64,000 nucleotides of DNA from Pseudomonas mendocina (GTDB taxonomy: Bacteria > Pseudomonadota > Gammaproteobacteria > Pseudomonadales > Pseudomonadaceae), in the NCBI RefSeq assembly GCF_900636545.1, contig NZ_LR134290.1, positions 1,984,001-2,048,000 of the forward strand. The letters run 5' to 3'. Made by a program: the position numbers and the translations under genes. Positions within the stretch are counted from its first letter, which is position 1; every line of letters begins with the position of its first letter. Shown piece after piece: positions 34,845 to 44,420 of this stretch. Below the pieces are notes generated by a model, which was given only the letters and a program-made list of their open reading frames with translations, searched no databases and was not told the origin of the DNA.

Positions 34845-35954
34845 ATGTTTCCTTTTCTCGATCTGGCCGGGATCAACCGGCGCGATGAAGCAGCACTGAC
34901 CGAGGCGTTTCAGCGGGTGCTGCGTTCCGGCTGGTATGTACTGGGTACCGAAGTCGCCGCGTTCGAGGCCGAGTACGCGGCTGCCTGTGGAGTGGCGCAT
35001 GCCATCGGCGTGGGCAACGGCCTGGATGCACTGACCCTGATTTTGCGTGGCTATCGGCAGTTGGGGCGTCTGGCCGAGGGTGACGAGGTGATCCTGCCCG
35101 ACAACAGCTTTGTCGCCACCGCGCTGGCCGTCAGTGAGGCTGGGCTGACGCCGGTCTTGGTCGAGCCCGAGGCGGACACGTTCAACATCGATCCGGCTGC
35201 CGTCGAGACCGCAATCAGCCCGCGCACACGGGCAATCATCGCCGTGCACCTGTACGGGCGTCTGGCTGACATGCGGCGTCTGCGCACACTCGCCGATCAG
35301 CACGGGCTGTTGCTGATCGAGGATGCGGCTCAGGCACATGGCGCAGTGGATGCCCGCGGGCACGCTGCGGGTGCCCTCGGCGATGCGGCAGGCTTCAGCT
35401 TTTTTCCGGTAAAGAACCTTGGCGCACTTGGCGATGCCGGTGCTCTGACCACCAACGACGATGATCTGGCCGAGCAGGTGCGCAAGCTGCGTAACTACGG
35501 CTCCAGCCGCAAGTACGTGCACGAGTTGCAGGGCATCAATTCGCGCCTTGACGAGTTGCAGGCTGCGCTTTTGCGGGTAAAGCTGGCGCGTCTGGTTGAT
35601 GATGCCCTGGCCCGACGCGACCTGGCGGCGCGTTATCTGGCCGGCATAGACAACCCGCATCTGCAACTGCCCCAGGCTCCGCACGTGTCCGGAAGCCACG
35701 TCTGGCACCAGTTCGTCATACGCTGCGAGGCACGAGAGGCCTTGCAGGCGCATCTCGAGCGTCACGGCGTACCGAGCCTGATCCACTACCCGATTCCCAT
35801 CCATCGCCAGGCCGCTTACCCCGAGTTTGCCGACCGGCACCTGCCGCTCTCGCAACGCCTGGCTGGCGAGGTGCTCAGCTTGCCGCTATACCCGGGAATG
35901 GCAAATGAATGGGTCGAGCAGACCATTGAAGCGTGCAACGCTTTCCGCGTCTGA
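34845..35954 (+). CDS. DegT/DnrJ/EryC1 PLP aminotransferase, FdtB/QdtB-like
   Basis: 369 aa from the ATG at 34845 (MFPFLDLAGI, the usual start of this family); another ATG nine nt earlier is possible. PLP Lys190 lies in FFPVKNLGALGDAGAL, where most relatives have GKNLGALGDGGA. DNSFVATALAVSEAGLTPVLVE and IEDAAQAHGA are family blocks. It should transfer an amino group to C3 of the dTDP-3-keto-6-deoxyhexose produced by the FdtA-like isomerase (36102-36512). C4 transamination is the alternative. Confidence 0.85.
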   Translation: MFPFLDLAGINRRDEAALTEAFQRVLRSGWYVLGTEVAAFEAEYAAACGVAHAIGVGNGLDALTLILRGYRQLGRLAEGDEVILPDNSFVATALAVSEAGLTPVLVEPEADTFNIDPAAVETAISPRTRAIIAVHLYGRLADMRRLRTLADQHGLLLIEDAAQAHGAVDARGHAAGALGDAAGFSFFPVKNLGALGDAGALTTNDDDLAEQVRKLRNYGSSRKYVHELQGINSRLDELQAALLRVKLARLVDDALARRDLAARYLAGIDNPHLQLPQAPHVSGSHVWHQFVIRCEAREALQAHLERHGVPSLIHYPIPIHRQAAYPEFADRHLPLSQRLAGEVLSLPLYPGMANEWVEQTIEACNAFRV

Positions 35955-36101
35955 TAGGGAAGGTGGTTCGAGTTTTGCTTTGGAGCATAACGACCCTGTC
36001 TATCATGTTTTCTTGACGCAGCGACTGCATGGGCTCGGTCACCTGGAAGGTGATCGGGAGGCAGACGGGAATGGGTTACACCAGCGTATTTGGAGCGTTC
36101 T

Positions 36102-36512
36102 ATGTCTCTTCAGCACTGCAAGATCATCGATCTGCCAATCGTCGAGGATCGGCGTGGCAACCTCACTTTCATCGAGGGAGGGCGACACATTCCCTTCGAT
36201 ATCCAGCGTGTCTACTACCTCTATGACGTTCCCGGCGGCTCTCACCGCGGCGGCCATGCTCACAAGGGGCTGCACCAGCTGTTGATCGCCATGTCGGGCA
36301 GTTTCGACATCCTGCTGGATGATGGGCGAACCAAGTTCAAGTACCACCTCAACCGTTCCTATTACGGTCTTTATATTCCGCCGATGATCTGGCGCGAGAT
36401 CGACAACTTCTCCAGCGGCTCGGTGTGCATGGTGCTGGCGTCCGAGCACTACAGCGAAGACGATTACTACCGCGACTACGACCAGTTCTCCCTGGCTGCC
36501 AACGGCAAGTAA
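36102..36512 (+). CDS. FdtA/QdtA-like dTDP-4-keto-6-deoxyglucose 3,4-ketoisomerase
   Basis: 136 aa single cupin domain, the size of FdtA/QdtA. RRGNLTFIEG, IPFDIQRVYYLYDVPGG, RGGHAHKGLHQ with the catalytic His pair, IPPMIWREI and SEDDYYRDYDQF are family blocks. It moves the keto group from C4 to C3 of dTDP-4-keto-6-deoxyglucose (made by RmlA/RmlB, not in this window). Whether the product is galacto (to Fuc3N) or gluco (to Qui3N) depends on few residues and cannot be called here. A TTG four codons upstream is a less likely start. Confidence 0.85.
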   Translation: MSLQHCKIIDLPIVEDRRGNLTFIEGGRHIPFDIQRVYYLYDVPGGSHRGGHAHKGLHQLLIAMSGSFDILLDDGRTKFKYHLNRSYYGLYIPPMIWREIDNFSSGSVCMVLASEHYSEDDYYRDYDQFSLAANGK

Positions 36513-36583
36513 TCCGCCATTGCGGCCTGTGGCCGCCATAACCCGGCTGGCTGTTTTCACTTTTTTCAATCGGAGTTTTCTGC

Positions 36584-39500
36584 ATGCCCCAGGGAAGTCA
36601 TCTGCCAGACGCAGTGGTCAGCGCCAGGGTCGTTTCCGCCCGAAGCGCCAAGGGCTGTGTCGATCTGACCGAGCTGGCTGCCGCCGAGAGCTGGTCGCCG
36701 GCACCGCTGGAGATGGTGGGATTCTCTCTGCCGGAAAGCGTGCGGCAGGCCCGGCAGCGCATGTTGGTTCAGTACCGCGGACGCTTTCACGATGTGCGCC
36801 TGGTCGCCGGCATGGCCGGTATTGGCGATATCGCCAATGGTGAGTATGTCTGCGACGGCGTTTACGACAACCTTGGGCGAGTGAATAACGCCTGGTATGA
36901 AAAACACGGGTTGCGCGTCGATGACAACGGCACGTGCGCGTTTTTCGCCGGCAAGGGCGAGTCGTTGCAGGTGGCCAATGCCATCAGCTTCTTCGGCTGG
37001 GAAAACGGCAACTATGCGCACTGGTTGAGCGAGAAGCTCGGGCGCTTCTACTGGATCGAGCAGGCCGACCTGCCACACGATACCGTGGTGCTGGTCGAGG
37101 CTGGCTTGCCGGCTTCTATCATGGATGCCCTGGCTTTGTTCTGGCCGCGTGAGCGTACGCTTTGCGTGCCGCCGGGAAGTGCTTGCCAGGTGGCTGTGCT
37201 GCACCATTTCTCCGACACCGCCGATATCTGGGAGCCGCGTGCCGGCTACGTCTATCGCGGTGACGAATACCATCTCTATCCGCCGGCCATTGCCTGGATG
37301 GCCAGCCAGGTCAAGGCCCGCTGCGCTGCGGTCGAGGGCCAGGACAAGGCCTACCTGATTCGGCCGCCGGGCGGCAATGGCCGTACTATCGTCAACCAGC
37401 AGGAGCTGATCCGCGAGCTCAGTCGCGATGGCTTTCAGGCCTTTCAGCCGGAGGTGCGCGACTTTGCCTCGCAGGTGCGTGCGCTAGCCGGTTGCGAACT
37501 GGCGATCCTCGGTTCTGGCGCGGCTGCCGCCAATCTTCTGTGGATGCCCCGTGGCGGCACCCTGGTGATGCTGATCCAGGATAATCCGCAGATGTGGTAC
37601 TGGTTCTTCCATGCCCTGGCTGCTGCGGTGGGCGTGCGTTTGGTCTATCACCCGGTCAAGGGCTTGCCTGGCACCCACAGCGTTGTCTACCACTGGAACG
37701 TAGAAATTCCCATCGAGGCCCTGCTCCAATGGCTGGCCCAGGATGCACAGCGCGCCAGCCAGGCGCTGCCTGAGCAGCCGCTGGGCGTCGCGACTTTGCA
37801 GAGCGAGCTCGCCGGGCGGCGCCGCAGAACGCTGCCCGAGCCGCTTTCTGTCGAGCCACAGGAGGAGGGCGTAGATGTCACCGTTGCGGTGATGTCCTAC
37901 AACAATGCCGCATTCCTGGCTCAGACCCTCGATTCGATCCTGGCTCAGGAGGGTGTACGGCTCGAGGTGGTGGTCTACGACGACTGCTCGAAAGACGACA
38001 GCCTGGAGGTTCTGAAACGCTATGCCGGCGAGCCGCGCCTGCATTTCGAGGTCAACCCCCAGAACCTGGGCATGACCGGCAACTACAACAAGTGCGTGGC
38101 GGCCGGGCGCGGTCGTTACGTGGTGGTACTGGGTTCCGATGACGTGCTCTACCCGGGCCACCTGGCCTCGTTGGTCGAGGCCATGGATGCCAGTCCGCAG
38201 GCTGCGCTGGGCTATACCCAGTGCTACTGGATCGACGAGCAGGGGGTACGCCAGCAGTACGCGGATCACCCAGGGCACCGGCGCGCATCGTATTGCGGTG
38301 GGCGCGACGAAGTAATCGACCTGCTGTGTTTCGACAACTACATCACGCCTTCCGCCGCCATGTTGCGCCGTAGTGCACTGCATCTCGTCGCACTGCCGGA
38401 AGGCGGCATCCACCGCCACGACATGCTCGCTGGCGATTGGGAACTATGGATTCGCCTGGCCCGTGTGGCGCCCGATTTCGTATTCCTGCGCCAACCCAGC
38501 GTCGGCTATCGGGTGCACGGCGGACAGATCTCCAAGAGTTTCTATGGCAGTGACCGTCCGCTGCGCGAGCACACCGAGATTCTCGAGATGTGCCTGGATG
38601 ACGCGCCGACCCGTGTGCGCATGCGAGGCGCTGCGCAACCGATCTGGCAGCTCTACCGCCAGCGTTTCGAGGCCTATCCGGCCGAGGTTCGGGCGCCGTT
38701 GCAGGTGCGCATCGATGCCGTCCGTCGTGCGCTGCTGGAGCAGAACAGCCATGATGAGGTTGCGACGTGCCTGTTCTCCATCATCCTCACCACCTACAAC
38801 CGCGCCGATTTGTTGAAGGATGCTCTGGCCAGCGTCGGCAACCAGACCTTGCGCGATTTCGAAGTCATTCTGATCAACGATAACGGCGAGCCGGTTGAAC
38901 ACCTGCTGGCCGATTACGCGTTTCCCATCACCTATATCCGCCAGGGCCGCAACCAGGGCTTGTCAGCCGCGCGTAACGCCGGCCTCAAGCTGGCGCGTGG
39001 GCGCTACATCGTCTACCTCGACGATGACGACATCTATCTGCCCAACCACCTTGCCGTGCTGGCCGAGGCCTTCGAGCAGCATCCAGATAGCGTCATTTAT
39101 ACCGGCGTCGAGTACGTCAATGAAAAGCTGGAGGATGGCCAGCGTATCGAGCTTGGTCGTGACCAGCCGTTCAAGCACGAGGTGTTCGACCGCGATCGCC
39201 TGTTCGTGCAGAACTACATCCCGGTCAACACCTGGGCACATCCGCGCCAGATGCTGGCCACTGTCGGTGAGTTCGACACCGGGCTGGCGGCCTTCGAAGA
39301 CTGGGACATGCTCCTGCGTATGGCCACGCGCTACCCGTTCGTGCACGTACCGACGGTGACCAGCGAAGTCCACACCCGTGCCCCGGGCGCCGGCGGCGAC
39401 CACATGCTCGGTCGTGAGCGCAAGAACTTCCCGGCGCTGTACCGCGAGCTCTACGAGCGCTACGGCGGTTCCGCCAGCGAGGGGCTGCAGCGTGGTCGTC

Positions 39501-42142
39501 AGCAGATGCTCGAAAGCCTGGGGGAACGACCCAAGGATGGGCTTGCGCAGTGGCTGGCCAAACGCTTGCCGACCGCAGCTGAAAACCGCCTGATCTTCGA
39601 CTATCTGCAGGGGCACCAGGGCGGGCCGCTGATTGGTGTGGTGGTAGTCGATACCGAGGGGCAGTCCGAGGCGCTGATGGCCACGCTCAAGAGCCTGCTC
39701 GGCGAGCGCTGCCTCTATGCGACGCTGCGTATTCTGGTGATCACCCCGGCCGACGCGCCCGCCACCTCGGCGGCGGACAAGCTGCATTTCCTGAAAATGG
39801 CCGACGAGCCTCTGGTTGCGCAGATCAACCGCGCGGTCGAGGCCTGCGATTGCCAGTGGTTCATGTTGGCGCGTGCCGGCGATGAGTTTACCCAGAGCGG
39901 TCTGATGGTCGCCGGGCTCGAACTGGCTGGTAACCCCGAATGCCGCGCGGTGTATGGCGATCAACTTCAACGCCTGCCGGACGGCAGCTTGGGCGGGGCC
40001 TTCCTGCCGGGCTTCAACCTGGATCTGCTGCTCAGCTTCCCGATGGTGATGGCGCGTCATTGGTTGTATCGCCGCGATCTGTTCCTCGCTGTCGGTGGCT
40101 TCGACTCGGCGTTCCCCGATGCTTTTGAGTTCGAACTGCTGACCCGCTTCATCGAACAGGAAGGTCTGGCTGGCCTGGGTCATATCGATGAGCCGCTGTT
40201 GATCACCGAAGCGCCTACGCTGCGTGACAATCCTGACGAGCGCCGGGTGATCGAGCGTCACCTGGGTAATCGAGGCTATCAGGCTCAGGTGCTGCCCGGC
40301 TTGCCGGGACGTTATCGGGTGCACTACGGCCATGGCGCTGCTCCCCTGGTGTCGATCATTCTCGCCACGGATGTGCCGTTGGCCGCTTTGCAGCGCTGTA
40401 CCGACAGCTTGCTGGAAAAGACGGCCTACGGTCATTACGAGCTGTTGCTGGCCGATAGCGGCACGCGGGCTGACGTCAGCGCTTGGTTGCGTGAGGTGGC
40501 GTTACTCGGTGACGACAAGGTTCGCGTGTTTCCCTCAGAAGCTGGGCTCGCGCAGAATCGCGCTGCCGAGCAGGCACGTGGCGAATACCTGCTGCTGCTT
40601 TCTGGCGAAGCGGCCATCGTCAATGCTGACTGGCTGGATGAGTTGCTCAACCACGCTCAGAGGCCGGAGGTCGGTGTGGTCGGCGGCAAGCTGCTGACGC
40701 CGGACGGACGTATCGCCCAGGCTGGGCTGCTGCTGGGTGTCAACGGCCCGGCGACGGCCGCCTTCGCCGGTGAGGCGTTGGATGCGGCGGGCTATATGCA
40801 ACGTCTGCAGGTGGATCAGAACTACAGCGCCGTCGGTGAGCAATGCCTGATGGTGCGTGCCGAAGTGTTCCGCCAGGTTGGTGGGATGGATGCCGGGCTG
40901 AATGCCTTCCGCGATGTGGATCTCTGCTTGCGCGTGCGCGATGCCGGGTATCTGACGGTCTGGGCGGCAAACGCGATCATCCTGCATGAGGCGGAGCAGG
41001 TACGGGCCAGTACCGCGGCAGAAGATCAGCTCTACGAGCGTTACCTGCCGCAGCTGGCAAACGATCGTGCATACAACCGTAATCTGGCATTGAGCGGGCG
41101 GGGCTTCGATCTGGAAAGCGATGTGTCCCTGACCTGGCGTCCTCTGAGTTGGCGTCCTTTACCGGTGGTATTGGCCCACCCGGCCGACCCCTGGGGATGT
41201 GGTCATTACCGCGTCATCCAGCCGCTAACGGCGCTGAAGTCTCAGGGGTTGGCCGATGGCACTCTGTCCATGGGGTTGTTGCAGGTAACAGACCTGGAGC
41301 GCTACGACCCGGACGTGGTCGTGTTGCAGCGCCAGATTGGCGATGATCGCCTGGAGGCCATGCGCCGTATCAAGCGTTTCTCGCGGGCGTTCAAGGTCTA
41401 CGAGCTGGACGACTATTTACCCAATCTGCCGCTGAAAAGCGTGCATCGGGATCAGATGCCCCGCGATATCCTCAAGTCTCTGCGTCGCGGTCTGGAGTTT
41501 GTCGACCGCTTCGTAGTCTCCACTCAGCCATTGGCAGAGGCGTTCGCCGGTTTGCATGGTGATATCCGTGTAATCGAGAACCGTCTGCCAGTGAAATGGT
41601 GGAAGGGGCTGCAAAGCCAGCGTCGGCGAGGGCGTAAGCCTCGGGTCGGCTGGGCTGGTGGGGTCAGCCATACCGGCGATCTGGATCTGATCGTCGATGT
41701 CGTCCGCGAGTTGGCGGGAGAGGTCGAGTGGGTATTTATGGGCATGTGTCCGGATGCTATCCGGCCCTTCATTAATGAATTTCACGGCGGTGTCGATATC
41801 GAGTCTTACCCGGTTGCGCTCGCGAATCTGGATCTCGATCTGGCGCTGGCGCCGGTGGAGGCCAATCTGTTCAACGAGTGCAAGAGCAACTTGCGCCTGC
41901 TGGAGTATGGCGCCTGCGGCTTTCCGGTGATCTGCAGTGACTTGGTGTGTTATCGCGGAGATCTTCCTGTGACGCGGGTGAAAAATCGCTTCCGCGATTG
42001 GGTCGACGCCATCCGCATGCATATCAGCGATCTGGATGCCACTGCTCAGGCGGGTGATCGCCTGCGCGAAGCGGTTTATCGCGACTGGATGCTGGACGGT
42101 GAGAACCTGGAACGCTGGCGCAAGGCCTGGATGCCTGACTGA
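36584..42142 (+). CDS. Giant multi-domain glycosyltransferase, probable flagellin glycosyltransferase
   Basis: 1852 aa. In order: a GT61/DUF563 domain (~90-390, NYAHWLSEKLGRFYWI); GT2 domain 1 (~430-690, VTVAVMSYNNAAFL, acidic motif GSDD near 516); GT2 domain 2 (~728-960, FSIILTTYNRADLL, YLDDDD near 812); a degenerate GT2 (~1015-1230) with ARAGDE at the acidic-motif position; a fourth GT2-like domain (~1255-1500, VSIILATDVPL) with LSGE at that position; and a GT-B/GT4-like C-terminal domain (~1526-1850, WGCGHYRV, RVGWAGGVSHTGDLDLI, RLLEYGACGFPVIC). It lies between flgL and fliC, where P. aeruginosa keeps the flagellin glycosyltransferase gene fgtA, so sequential assembly of a flagellin glycan is inferred. 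CGGAG precedes the ATG. Confidence 0.85.
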   Translation: MPQGSHLPDAVVSARVVSARSAKGCVDLTELAAAESWSPAPLEMVGFSLPESVRQARQRMLVQYRGRFHDVRLVAGMAGIGDIANGEYVCDGVYDNLGRVNNAWYEKHGLRVDDNGTCAFFAGKGESLQVANAISFFGWENGNYAHWLSEKLGRFYWIEQADLPHDTVVLVEAGLPASIMDALALFWPRERTLCVPPGSACQVAVLHHFSDTADIWEPRAGYVYRGDEYHLYPPAIAWMASQVKARCAAVEGQDKAYLIRPPGGNGRTIVNQQELIRELSRDGFQAFQPEVRDFASQVRALAGCELAILGSGAAAANLLWMPRGGTLVMLIQDNPQMWYWFFHALAAAVGVRLVYHPVKGLPGTHSVVYHWNVEIPIEALLQWLAQDAQRASQALPEQPLGVATLQSELAGRRRRTLPEPLSVEPQEEGVDVTVAVMSYNNAAFLAQTLDSILAQEGVRLEVVVYDDCSKDDSLEVLKRYAGEPRLHFEVNPQNLGMTGNYNKCVAAGRGRYVVVLGSDDVLYPGHLASLVEAMDASPQAALGYTQCYWIDEQGVRQQYADHPGHRRASYCGGRDEVIDLLCFDNYITPSAAMLRRSALHLVALPEGGIHRHDMLAGDWELWIRLARVAPDFVFLRQPSVGYRVHGGQISKSFYGSDRPLREHTEILEMCLDDAPTRVRMRGAAQPIWQLYRQRFEAYPAEVRAPLQVRIDAVRRALLEQNSHDEVATCLFSIILTTYNRADLLKDALASVGNQTLRDFEVILINDNGEPVEHLLADYAFPITYIRQGRNQGLSAARNAGLKLARGRYIVYLDDDDIYLPNHLAVLAEAFEQHPDSVIYTGVEYVNEKLEDGQRIELGRDQPFKHEVFDRDRLFVQNYIPVNTWAHPRQMLATVGEFDTGLAAFEDWDMLLRMATRYPFVHVPTVTSEVHTRAPGAGGDHMLGRERKNFPALYRELYERYGGSASEGLQRGRQQMLESLGERPKDGLAQWLAKRLPTAAENRLIFDYLQGHQGGPLIGVVVVDTEGQSEALMATLKSLLGERCLYATLRILVITPADAPATSAADKLHFLKMADEPLVAQINRAVEACDCQWFMLARAGDEFTQSGLMVAGLELAGNPECRAVYGDQLQRLPDGSLGGAFLPGFNLDLLLSFPMVMARHWLYRRDLFLAVGGFDSAFPDAFEFELLTRFIEQEGLAGLGHIDEPLLITEAPTLRDNPDERRVIERHLGNRGYQAQVLPGLPGRYRVHYGHGAAPLVSIILATDVPLAALQRCTDSLLEKTAYGHYELLLADSGTRADVSAWLREVALLGDDKVRVFPSEAGLAQNRAAEQARGEYLLLLSGEAAIVNADWLDELLNHAQRPEVGVVGGKLLTPDGRIAQAGLLLGVNGPATAAFAGEALDAAGYMQRLQVDQNYSAVGEQCLMVRAEVFRQVGGMDAGLNAFRDVDLCLRVRDAGYLTVWAANAIILHEAEQVRASTAAEDQLYERYLPQLANDRAYNRNLALSGRGFDLESDVSLTWRPLSWRPLPVVLAHPADPWGCGHYRVIQPLTALKSQGLADGTLSMGLLQVTDLERYDPDVVVLQRQIGDDRLEAMRRIKRFSRAFKVYELDDYLPNLPLKSVHRDQMPRDILKSLRRGLEFVDRFVVSTQPLAEAFAGLHGDIRVIENRLPVKWWKGLQSQRRRGRKPRVGWAGGVSHTGDLDLIVDVVRELAGEVEWVFMGMCPDAIRPFINEFHGGVDIESYPVALANLDLDLALAPVEANLFNECKSNLRLLEYGACGFPVICSDLVCYRGDLPVTRVKNRFRDWVDAIRMHISDLDATAQAGDRLREAVYRDWMLDGENLERWRKAWMPD

Positions 42143-42156
42143 ATGTGCCGCAAAAA

Positions 42157-42190
42157 CCGTCGAGTGCTGCAATAGTGCTCGACGGATTTC
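42157..42190 (+). terminator. Probable terminator after the giant glycosyltransferase gene
   Basis: CCGTCGAG and CTCGACGG pair across a 13-nt loop, followed by ATTTC. It separates the glycosylation genes from the fliC promoter. Confidence 0.6.
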
Positions 42191-42269
42191 AGTCAAAGGC
42201 GTCCATAAAGCGTGAGTGACTGGTTAAGTGGTTGACTGTAAAGAATAAAAAAAAGCTGAAAATTGTCTC

Positions 42270-42296
42270 TAAAGCTCCTTAGGCAAGCGCCGATAA
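42270..42296 (+). promoter_or_regulatory. Sigma-28 (FliA) promoter of fliC
   Basis: TAAA-N15-GCCGATAA, an exact FliA consensus. The predicted start near 42303 leaves an ~88-nt leader before the fliC ATG. Confidence 0.93.
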
Positions 42297-42390
42297 AGAG
42301 ATCGAATGCGAACTCTCTGGGCGTCTGAGCATGCAGGCCCGAGCTCGCAAGCTCAGACAAACGGTTCTAAGGTCATCTGGAGGCAATACC

Positions 42391-43875
42391 ATGGCCCTTA
42401 CAGTCAACACTAACGTTGCGTCCCTCAACACTCAGCGTAACCTGAACACCTCGTCCAAAGGCCTGGATACTTCCCTCCAGCGCCTGTCCACTGGCTACCG
42501 TATCAACAGCGCCAAAGACGACGCTGCAGGCCTGCAGATCGCCAACCGCCTGACCAGCCAGATCACTGGCCTGGGCGTAGCGACCCGTAACGCCAACGAC
42601 GGTATCTCCTTGGCGCAAACCGCTGAAGGTGCCCTGCAGCAGTCCACCGGCATTCTGCAGCGTATGCGTGACCTGGCCCTGCAATCGGCCAACGGTTCCA
42701 ACGGTGCCATCGAGCGTTCCGCCCTTCAGGGGGAAGTCGCTCAGCTGCAACAAGAACTGAACCGTATCTCTGATACCACCAGCTTTGGCGGTCGCAAGAT
42801 TCTTGACGGCAGCTTCGGTTCGCAGAGCTTCCAGGTCGGCTCCAACGCCTACGAAACCATCAGCGTTTCCATCGGCTCCGCTGCCACTGATCGTATCGGT
42901 ATCAACCGCGTCACCACTTCCGGTGGGGCCGCTCAGGCCATCGCTTCCGGTGCAGCTTTCAGCGCCACCTCGGGCAGTGCTTACAGCAGCACTTCCTTCA
43001 ACATCAACTCCAAGCTGTCCGACGGCGATGTTGCCATCTCCGGTGCGGCTAGTGGATCTGCCAGTGAAGTGGCTCGTGCAGTAAACGCCAAGAGCGACGA
43101 GACTGGTGTAACAGCCAACTCCCGTACTGTGGCGACGCTCGGTGGCATCACTGCCTCGGGTACGGTGTCGTTCAACCTGTCCGGTGTTACCAGCAAGTCC
43201 AAGGACTCTGATGCTGCAACCGTCTCGGCTGTTGTCACCGACACTACCGATCTGAAGTCGCTGGCGGATGCGATCAACCGTGAAACCGGCAAAACCGGTA
43301 TCTCGGCAGTCTCCAAGGGTGACACCATCGAGCTGGTCAGCTCGCGCGGTGATGCGATCCAGATCACTAACTACGCTGGTTCGGGTGGCGCGTCTTTGCA
43401 GGCTAAGAGCTTTGACGGTGCAGATGATGTCGGTACTGCCGCCACTATTGCCGAAGGCGGTGGTGCTCGCGCTGACGGTCAGGTACAACTCGAAGCAGCC
43501 GATGCCTTCCAGGTTACCGGGATGACTGGCGGTCTGGGTTCCGATGGCTTCAGTGAGCTGGATGCGGTGAACACCATCGACATCAGCACGGCGACGGGGG
43601 CTCAGGATGCACTGGGTATCATCAACGGCGCGATCTCCAACATCGACAGCCAGCGTGCTCAGCTCGGTGCCGTGCAGAACCGTTTCGAGAACACCATCTC
43701 GAACCTGCAGAACATCGCTGAGAACTCTTCTGCTGCTCGTAGCCGGATTCGTGACACTGACTTCGCTGCCGAAACCTCGGAACTGACCAAGAATCAGATC
43801 CTGCAGCAGGCCGGTACCGCGATCCTGGCCCAGGCCAACCAGCTGCCGCAGGCTGTCCTCAGTCTGCTGGGCTAA
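42391..43875 (+). CDS. fliC: FliC, flagellin
   Basis: 494 aa from the ATG at 42391, with TGGAGG 9 nt upstream. The D0/D1 ends are strongly conserved: [21 protein letters not shown] and the [18 protein letters not shown] region at the N-terminus; [51 protein letters not shown] at the C-terminus. The middle (~170-400) is Ser/Thr-rich and variable, the usual surface domain and site of O-glycosylation. Length and ends resemble b-type P. aeruginosa flagellin (488 aa). It forms the filament and is the probable acceptor for the upstream glycosylation system. Confidence 0.97.
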   Translation: MALTVNTNVASLNTQRNLNTSSKGLDTSLQRLSTGYRINSAKDDAAGLQIANRLTSQITGLGVATRNANDGISLAQTAEGALQQSTGILQRMRDLALQSANGSNGAIERSALQGEVAQLQQELNRISDTTSFGGRKILDGSFGSQSFQVGSNAYETISVSIGSAATDRIGINRVTTSGGAAQAIASGAAFSATSGSAYSSTSFNINSKLSDGDVAISGAASGSASEVARAVNAKSDETGVTANSRTVATLGGITASGTVSFNLSGVTSKSKDSDAATVSAVVTDTTDLKSLADAINRETGKTGISAVSKGDTIELVSSRGDAIQITNYAGSGGASLQAKSFDGADDVGTAATIAEGGGARADGQVQLEAADAFQVTGMTGGLGSDGFSELDAVNTIDISTATGAQDALGIINGAISNIDSQRAQLGAVQNRFENTISNLQNIAENSSAARSRIRDTDFAAETSELTKNQILQQAGTAILAQANQLPQAVLSLLG

Positions 43876-43893
43876 GCTCGAAGGCGCTAGACT

Positions 43894-43924
43894 ACGGGGG
43901 GAAGGGCCTGGCTCTTCTCCCCGT
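43894..43924 (+). terminator. Hairpin between fliC and flaG, likely terminator or processing site
   Basis: ACGGGGGGAAG and CTTCTCCCCGT pair (one G-U) around a 9-nt loop, 19 nt after the fliC stop. The following bases are not U-rich, so partial read-through into flaG is plausible. Confidence 0.6.
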
Positions 43925-43947
43925 TACCTCATTCTGAGGAGTAATTT

Positions 43948-44340
43948 ATGGACGTCGGTTCGATAAAGTCCCCTGTTAACCCCCCACTGGTTCGTGATGG
44001 CGGTGTCTCCACAGCTGTGGATTCGCGTCAGAAGCAGAGCCTGACGCAGATCGCCTCGGCCCAGTCGGCCGATGAGCAGTCCACTGCTCGCCCAGTCGCT
44101 CCGACTCAGGATGTGAGTCGGGAACAGGTCGAGGATGCAGTAGCCACCATCCAGGAATTCGTCCAGTCTGTGCGTCGCAGTATCAACTTTGCGGTGGATG
44201 ACGGCTCTGGGCGCGTTGTGGTCAAGGTGACGGATGCTGGGTCGGGCGACGTGATCCGACAGATTCCATCGGAGGAGGCGCTCAAGCTGGCAGAGAATCT
44301 GTCGGAGGTGCGCAGCCTGCTGTTCAAGGCCGAGGCATAG
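43948..44340 (+). CDS. flaG: FlaG family protein
   Basis: 130 aa. The variable N-terminus is followed by the FlaG domain (VEDAVATIQEFVQSVRRSINFAVDDGSGRVVVKVTDAGSGDVIRQIPSEEALKLAENL, residues ~55-120). FlaG affects filament length and is usually next to fliC and fliD, as here. GAGGAG lies upstream of the ATG. Confidence 0.92.
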   Translation: MDVGSIKSPVNPPLVRDGGVSTAVDSRQKQSLTQIASAQSADEQSTARPVAPTQDVSREQVEDAVATIQEFVQSVRRSINFAVDDGSGRVVVKVTDAGSGDVIRQIPSEEALKLAENLSEVRSLLFKAEA

Positions 44341-44351
44341 TTCTACTGTCT

Positions 44352-44367
44352 TGGCACGAGTTTTGAC
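44352..44367 (+). promoter_or_regulatory. Putative sigma-54 promoter of fliD
   Basis: TGGCAC-N5-TTGAC. The -24 box is perfect, while the -12 box has A in place of the usual C, so strength is uncertain. Position, 54 nt before fliD, is right, and fliD is RpoN-dependent in P. aeruginosa. Confidence 0.55.
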
Positions 44368-44420
44368 TGTAAACCCACTATCTACAGGGCGCAGTCGAAT
44401 TTTTGACGAGGTACGAGATC

